The position numbers were made by a program, and so were the translations under genes. A stretch of DNA of 64,000 nucleotides from GCA-003244245 sp052390495. GTDB lineage: Bacteria; Actinomycetota; Actinomycetes; Mycobacteriales; Pseudonocardiaceae. The stretch lies in NCBI GenBank assembly GCA_052390495.1, contig JBQTGW010000219.1:1-64000 (forward strand). The letters are read 5' to 3'. The first letter of the stretch is position 1. Each line of letters begins with the position of its first letter. Positions 60,355-64,000 of this stretch are shown piece after piece. The notes under the pieces were generated by a model that saw nothing but the letters and a program-made list of their open reading frames with translations, searched no databases and was not told the DNA's origin.

Positions 60355-63300
60355 CAGTAGGTCACCTCCTGGCTGCGACGGCGGATAGTCGTGACTTCAT
60401 CGCGCTGGTTACCCGTCGGGCCGTGGTAGTTCATCCCGAATGACTGCTGGGCATAGCCACCGATCAGGTGCGAGGGTTTGATCATCAATCGGGTAAGTGC
60501 GTTGTGAATGCCACCGCGCTTGCCGGTCTTCTCGGTGCGGGGCACACCCACGGTGCGTTCCTGGGCGTGGTACATGAACACGGTGCCCTCGGGCATTCGA
60601 TGGCTGACGATCACCCGCGCGACCACCACCCCGTTGCGGTTGACCGCCTCGATCCACTCGTTGTCCACCACGCCGATCTTGGCGGCGTCCACATCGGACA
60701 TCCAGATGCACTGCCCCCCGCGGGAGAGCGTGAGCATGTGCAGGTTGTCCTGGTAGGTGGAGTGAATGGACCACTTCGAGTGCGGAGTGAGGTAGCGGAC
60801 AGTAACCGACTTGTGTCCGTTGACCCCGTCGTTCGCGCCGACCCCTGGTTCACCGAACAATGCGGTCATGTCCAAGGGCGGCCGGAAGATCGGCATCTGC
60901 TCACCGAGCTCGGACATCCAGTCATGGTCGAGATAGAAATGCTGTCGGCCGGTCAGGGTGTGCCACGGCTTGAGCCGTTCGGTGTTGATGGTGAACGGAG
61001 CGTAACGACGGCCACCTGCTTCGCTGCCCGACCACTCCGGCGACGTGATCACCGCCACCGGCCGCGCTTGGGTGTCGGCAAAGGTGATCCGCTTACCCTC
61101 GCTCTCCGCGGCGAGGTCCGCGAGCTTGGTGCCGGTACGCAGCTCCAGCGCTCGGAAACCCTCAGTGGCCAGCCGGCCGTTCGTGGTGCCGGACAGCGCA
61201 AGGACTGCTTCGGCCGCATGGACGTCCTTGGCCAGTGACGGCCGCCCAGCGGCCCTCCCGGAGACAATCGCACCGTTGGCCGCCCTGAGGTAGTCGACCT
61301 CGGCATCCGGGTGGAAGGTGACACCCTTGGTGGTCAGGCCCAGGCGCTCCACCAACGGCCCGAGGGCGGCCATCTTCTCCCCGACCGCCGGGTAGTCACG
61401 CTCCACCACGACGAGCCGTGGCATGGTCTTGCCGGGTATTGGCTCGCACTCCCCCGCTTTCCAGTCCAGCACGCGGCCACCGGGCTGCCCGCAGGCGTCG
61501 GCGGTGTCGTGCAGCAACGGCACGGCAACGATGTCCTTGCGCACACCGAGGTGCTTTTCCGCCAGCCAGGAGAACCCGCGGGCGATCCGGTGGAACGCCT
61601 CGAAGTCGGTCTTGGTCTCCCACGGCGGGGAGATCGCGGGCGAGAAGGAGTGCACGTAAGGGTGCATGTCGGTGCTGGAAAGGTCGTGCTTCTCGTACCA
61701 GGTGGCCGCGGGTAGCACCACGTCGGAGAACAGCGTGGTGCTGGTCATCCGGAAGTCCAGCGACAACAACAGGTCGAGCTTGCCGACCGGAGCCTCGTCC
61801 CGCCAGGTGACCTCGACCGGCCGCACCCCGTCGTGGTCGCTGGCCTGCAGGTTGGAGTCGGTACCCAGCAGGTGGCGCAGGAAGTACTCGTTGCCCTTGG
61901 CCGAGGAGCCCAGCAGGTTGGCCCGCCACACGGTCAGGCAACGCGGGAAGTTCTCCGGCGCGTCCGGGTCCTCGCAGGCGAACCGCAGGTGCCCGGTGGA
62001 CAACCCGTCAACGACGTGTGCTGCGGCGTCCTTGCCGAGGCGTTCGGCTTCGTCGGCCAGGTCCAGCGGGTTTCGGTTGAACGTCGGGTAGCTGGGCATC
62101 CAGCCCAGCCTGCTGGCCAGCGCGATGTTGTCCGCCGCGGTCCGCCCGGCGAAGTGCCCTTGCGCCAGTGGTGAGGCCATCGCCTCGGCGGTGAACGGGT
62201 CGTAGCGCCACTGGTCGGTGGCCAGATACCAGTACACGGTGCCCTGCATCTGGCGTGGCGGTCGCTGCCAGTCCAGGCCGAAGGCCAGCGTCGCCCAGCC
62301 GGTGACCGGGCGGACCTTCTCCTGCCCGACGTAGTGCGCCCAGCCGCCGCCGTTGACCCCCTGGCAACCGGTGAGCATCACCAGCGTCAAGAACGACCGG
62401 TAGATCAGGTCGGAGTGGAACCAGTGGTTGGTGCCCGCCCCCATCAGGATCATGGACCGCCCGCCCGAGCGCTCGGCGTTGTCGGCGAACTCACGGCCGA
62501 CCCGTGCCGCGGCGGCGGCAGGTACCCCGGTGATCTGCTCCTGCCAGGCAGGCGTGTACGGCGCTGTGGCGTCGTCGTAGCCGGTGGGCCACTCCCCCGG
62601 CAAGCCCGGCCTTGGCACGGCGTACTGGGCCAGCAGCAGGTCGAACACCGTGGTGACCAGCTTGCCTGCGACCGTCCGGGTCGGTACCCCGCGGCGCAGC
62701 ACACCGGGTTCGCTGGTGTCGAACCGTGGGAGTGCGATCTCAGCAACATCGCTGACATCACTGCCGTACACGGTCAGCAGCGGGTCTACGCCGTCCAGGT
62801 CGAGGTTCCAGTGACCTTGCCCAGAGCCGGTGAACCGGTGGCCCAGCGAGCCGTTGGGCACCACCGGTTCCCCGCTACCCCCGTCCAGCAGCACGGTCCT
62901 GGACTGCGCGCCCTCGGTGGTGTCACCCAGATCGGCGGCGGTGAGGAACTTGCCTGCAACGTATGTCTCACCCCGCTTCTCGAGGGTGACCAGGAACGGG
63001 AGATCGGTGTAGCGCTTGACGTAGTCGGTGAACCGGGGCGTTTGCCGGTCGACGAAGAACTCCTTGAGGATCACGTGACCCATCGACATGGCCAGCGCGG
63101 CATCGGTGCCCGGCCGCGCCGGCAACCACTCGTCGGCGAACTTCGTGTGGTCGCCGTAGTCCGGTGACACGACGATCACCTTCTGACCCCGGTAGCGGGC
63201 CTCGGTCATGTAGTGCGCGTCCGGGGTGCGGGTGACCGGGACGTTGGAGCCCCACATGATCAGGTAACCGGCGTCGAACCAGTCCGCGGACTCGGGCACG

Positions 63301-64000
63301 TCGGTCTGGTCGCCGAACACCTGCGGGGAGGCCACCGGCAGGTCGGCGTACCAGTCGTAGAACGACAGCATCGCCCCGCCGATCAGCGAGATGAACCGGG
63401 CGCCCGCGGCGTGGCTGACCATCGACATCGCCGGGATCGGCGAGAACCCGGCTACCCGGTCCGGACCATGCTGCTTGATCGTGTGCACATGGGCGGCCGC
63501 GACGATCTCGACGGCCTCCCACCACTCGGCTCTGACGAACCCGCCCATGCCGCGCGCGGCCTTGTAGCGGCGGGCCTTCTCGGGATCATCGACCAGATCG
63601 GCCCAGGCCAGCACGGGGTCCTTGAGCCGTTGCTTGGCCTCCCGGTACAGCTGGAGCAGTGCCCCGCGCACATACGGGTAGCGCACCCTGGCCGGTGAGT
63701 AGGTGTACCAGGAGAACGAGGCGCCGCGCGGGCAGCCGCGGGGCTCGTACTCCGGCTTGTCGGGGCCGATCGACGGGTAGTCGGTCTGTTGCGCCTCCCA
63801 GGTGATGATCCCGTCCTTGACGTAGACCTTCCATGAGCACGAACCGGTGCAGTTCACGCCGTGGGTCGAACGCACCACCTTGTCGTAGGCCCAGCGGTCC
63901 CGGTAGAAGACGTCGGCGGACCGGCCGCCGATCTGGTGCAGGGTCCGGAGGTCGGCCGAAGCTTCGCCGCGCTGGAAATGCCTGCCAACACGCAGCAGGG
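60354..64000 (-). CDS. narG: Respiratory nitrate reductase alpha subunit NarG (5' end outside window)
   Basis: The catalytic molybdopterin subunit reduces nitrate to nitrite. The frame is open through the right edge: codons upstream of 63878 read ADVFYRDRWAYDKVVRSTHG, so the true N-terminus lies outside. Seen are HGVNCTGSCSWKVYVKDG with CPRGASFSWYTYSPARVRYP (FS0 cluster ligands), GSNVPVTRTPDAHYMTEARY near the Mo site, and GYAQQSFGMNYHGPTGNQRD at the C-terminus. It is followed by narH, narJ and narI in one coupled operon, indicating anaerobic nitrate respiration. Confidence 0.96.
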   Translation of the reverse strand, partial: LLRVGRHFQRGEASADLRTLHQIGGRSADVFYRDRWAYDKVVRSTHGVNCTGSCSWKVYVKDGIITWEAQQTDYPSIGPDKPEYEPRGCPRGASFSWYTYSPARVRYPYVRGALLQLYREAKQRLKDPVLAWADLVDDPEKARRYKAARGMGGFVRAEWWEAVEIVAAAHVHTIKQHGPDRVAGFSPIPAMSMVSHAAGARFISLIGGAMLSFYDWYADLPVASPQVFGDQTDVPESADWFDAGYLIMWGSNVPVTRTPDAHYMTEARYRGQKVIVVSPDYGDHTKFADEWLPARPGTDAALAMSMGHVILKEFFVDRQTPRFTDYVKRYTDLPFLVTLEKRGETYVAGKFLTAADLGDTTEGAQSRTVLLDGGSGEPVVPNGSLGHRFTGSGQGHWNLDLDGVDPLLTVYGSDVSDVAEIALPRFDTSEPGVLRRGVPTRTVAGKLVTTVFDLLLAQYAVPRPGLPGEWPTGYDDATAPYTPAWQEQITGVPAAAAARVGREFADNAERSGGRSMILMGAGTNHWFHSDLIYRSFLTLVMLTGCQGVNGGGWAHYVGQEKVRPVTGWATLAFGLDWQRPPRQMQGTVYWYLATDQWRYDPFTAEAMASPLAQGHFAGRTAADNIALASRLGWMPSYPTFNRNPLDLADEAERLGKDAAAHVVDGLSTGHLRFACEDPDAPENFPRCLTVWRANLLGSSAKGNEYFLRHLLGTDSNLQASDHDGVRPVEVTWRDEAPVGKLDLLLSLDFRMTSTTLFSDVVLPAATWYEKHDLSSTDMHPYVHSFSPAISPPWETKTDFEAFHRIARGFSWLAEKHLGVRKDIVAVPLLHDTADACGQPGGRVLDWKAGECEPIPGKTMPRLVVVERDYPAVGEKMAALGPLVERLGLTTKGVTFHPDAEVDYLRAANGAIVSGRAAGRPSLAKDVHAAEAVLALSGTTNGRLATEGFRALELRTGTKLADLAAESEGKRITFADTQARPVAVITSPEWSGSEAGGRRYAPFTINTERLKPWHTLTGRQHFYLDHDWMSELGEQMPIFRPPLDMTALFGEPGVGANDGVNGHKSVTVRYLTPHSKWSIHSTYQDNLHMLTLSRGGQCIWMSDVDAAKIGVVDNEWIEAVNRNGVVVARVIVSHRMPEGTVFMYHAQERTVGVPRTEKTGKRGGIHNALTRLMIKPSHLIGGYAQQSFGMNYHGPTGNQRDEVTTIRRRSQEVTY

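Noticed and set aside
1..64000. CRISPR arrays, insertion sequences, integrases or rRNA genes
   Set aside because: None was seen. The short tandem repeats at 28581, 36919, 47702 and 56320 have units of 7-15 nt without spacers, so they are not CRISPR.

Overview
The window is high-GC actinomycete chromosome. Its left half follows the gene order of the Mycobacterium tuberculosis Rv2578c-to-Rv2613c region: radical SAM protein, glyoxalase II-like hydrolase, ppi, relA, apt, secF, secD, yajC, ruvB, ruvA, ruvC, yebC, pdxT, pdxS, pimA, patA, pgsA, HIT protein. Phosphatidylinositol mannoside genes, an SsgB-type sporulation regulator, an EshA-type encapsulin and a geosmin synthase point to a filamentous, probably sporulating member of the Pseudonocardiales. 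That placement is inference; no rRNA is present.

Layout. 1-3316: the C-terminally cut radical SAM gene, carrying an intein and preceded by a near-perfect LexA box, then a YibE/F membrane protein and a BrnT-like toxin-antitoxin pair. 3623-17903: conserved housekeeping genes for stringent response, protein export, Holliday junction resolution and PLP synthesis, with one DUF6390 pseudogene. A second LexA box lies in front of ruvC. 18031-21591: a small accessory island splitting the PLP synthase genes (pdxT from pdxS). It holds a methyltransferase remnant, two small Cys-rich proteins, a GntR regulator with repeated operators, a short PP2C-like protein and a frameshifted Nudix gene. 21600-30982: a PHP hydrolase, pdxS, an EF-G-like GTPase and the PIM/phosphatidylinositol operon. 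31247-36596: small genes, four tRNAs, a sigma/anti-sigma pair, ssgB and a CBS protein. 36780-41845: two large convergent LuxR (LAL-type) regulators, the second next to a perfect 30-bp palindrome.

42437-47690: a DivIVA-like coiled-coil protein, rocD, an exported alpha/beta hydrolase, a stand-alone LigD-type polymerase and msrB. 47996-53662 is the most striking segment: a family 2B encapsulin shell gene overlapping a two-domain geosmin synthase, followed by a geranyl diphosphate C-methyltransferase and a polyprenyl diphosphate synthase. The methyltransferase and shell normally accompany 2-methylisoborneol synthase, which is absent from this window. 53795-57197: a DyP peroxidase operon (sigma factor, small partner protein, DyP) diverging from a TetR regulator across heptamer repeats. 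57210-64000: the respiratory nitrate reductase operon narGHJI, with narG running off the right end.

Translational coupling is common: many adjacent genes share ATGA, GTGA or TGATG junctions (ruvC-ruvA-ruvB, pdxT-yebC, pdxS-PHP, patA-pimA, sigma-anti-sigma, encapsulin-geosmin synthase, narG-H-J-I). Several start sites differ from the longest open frame; each choice is explained in its entry.
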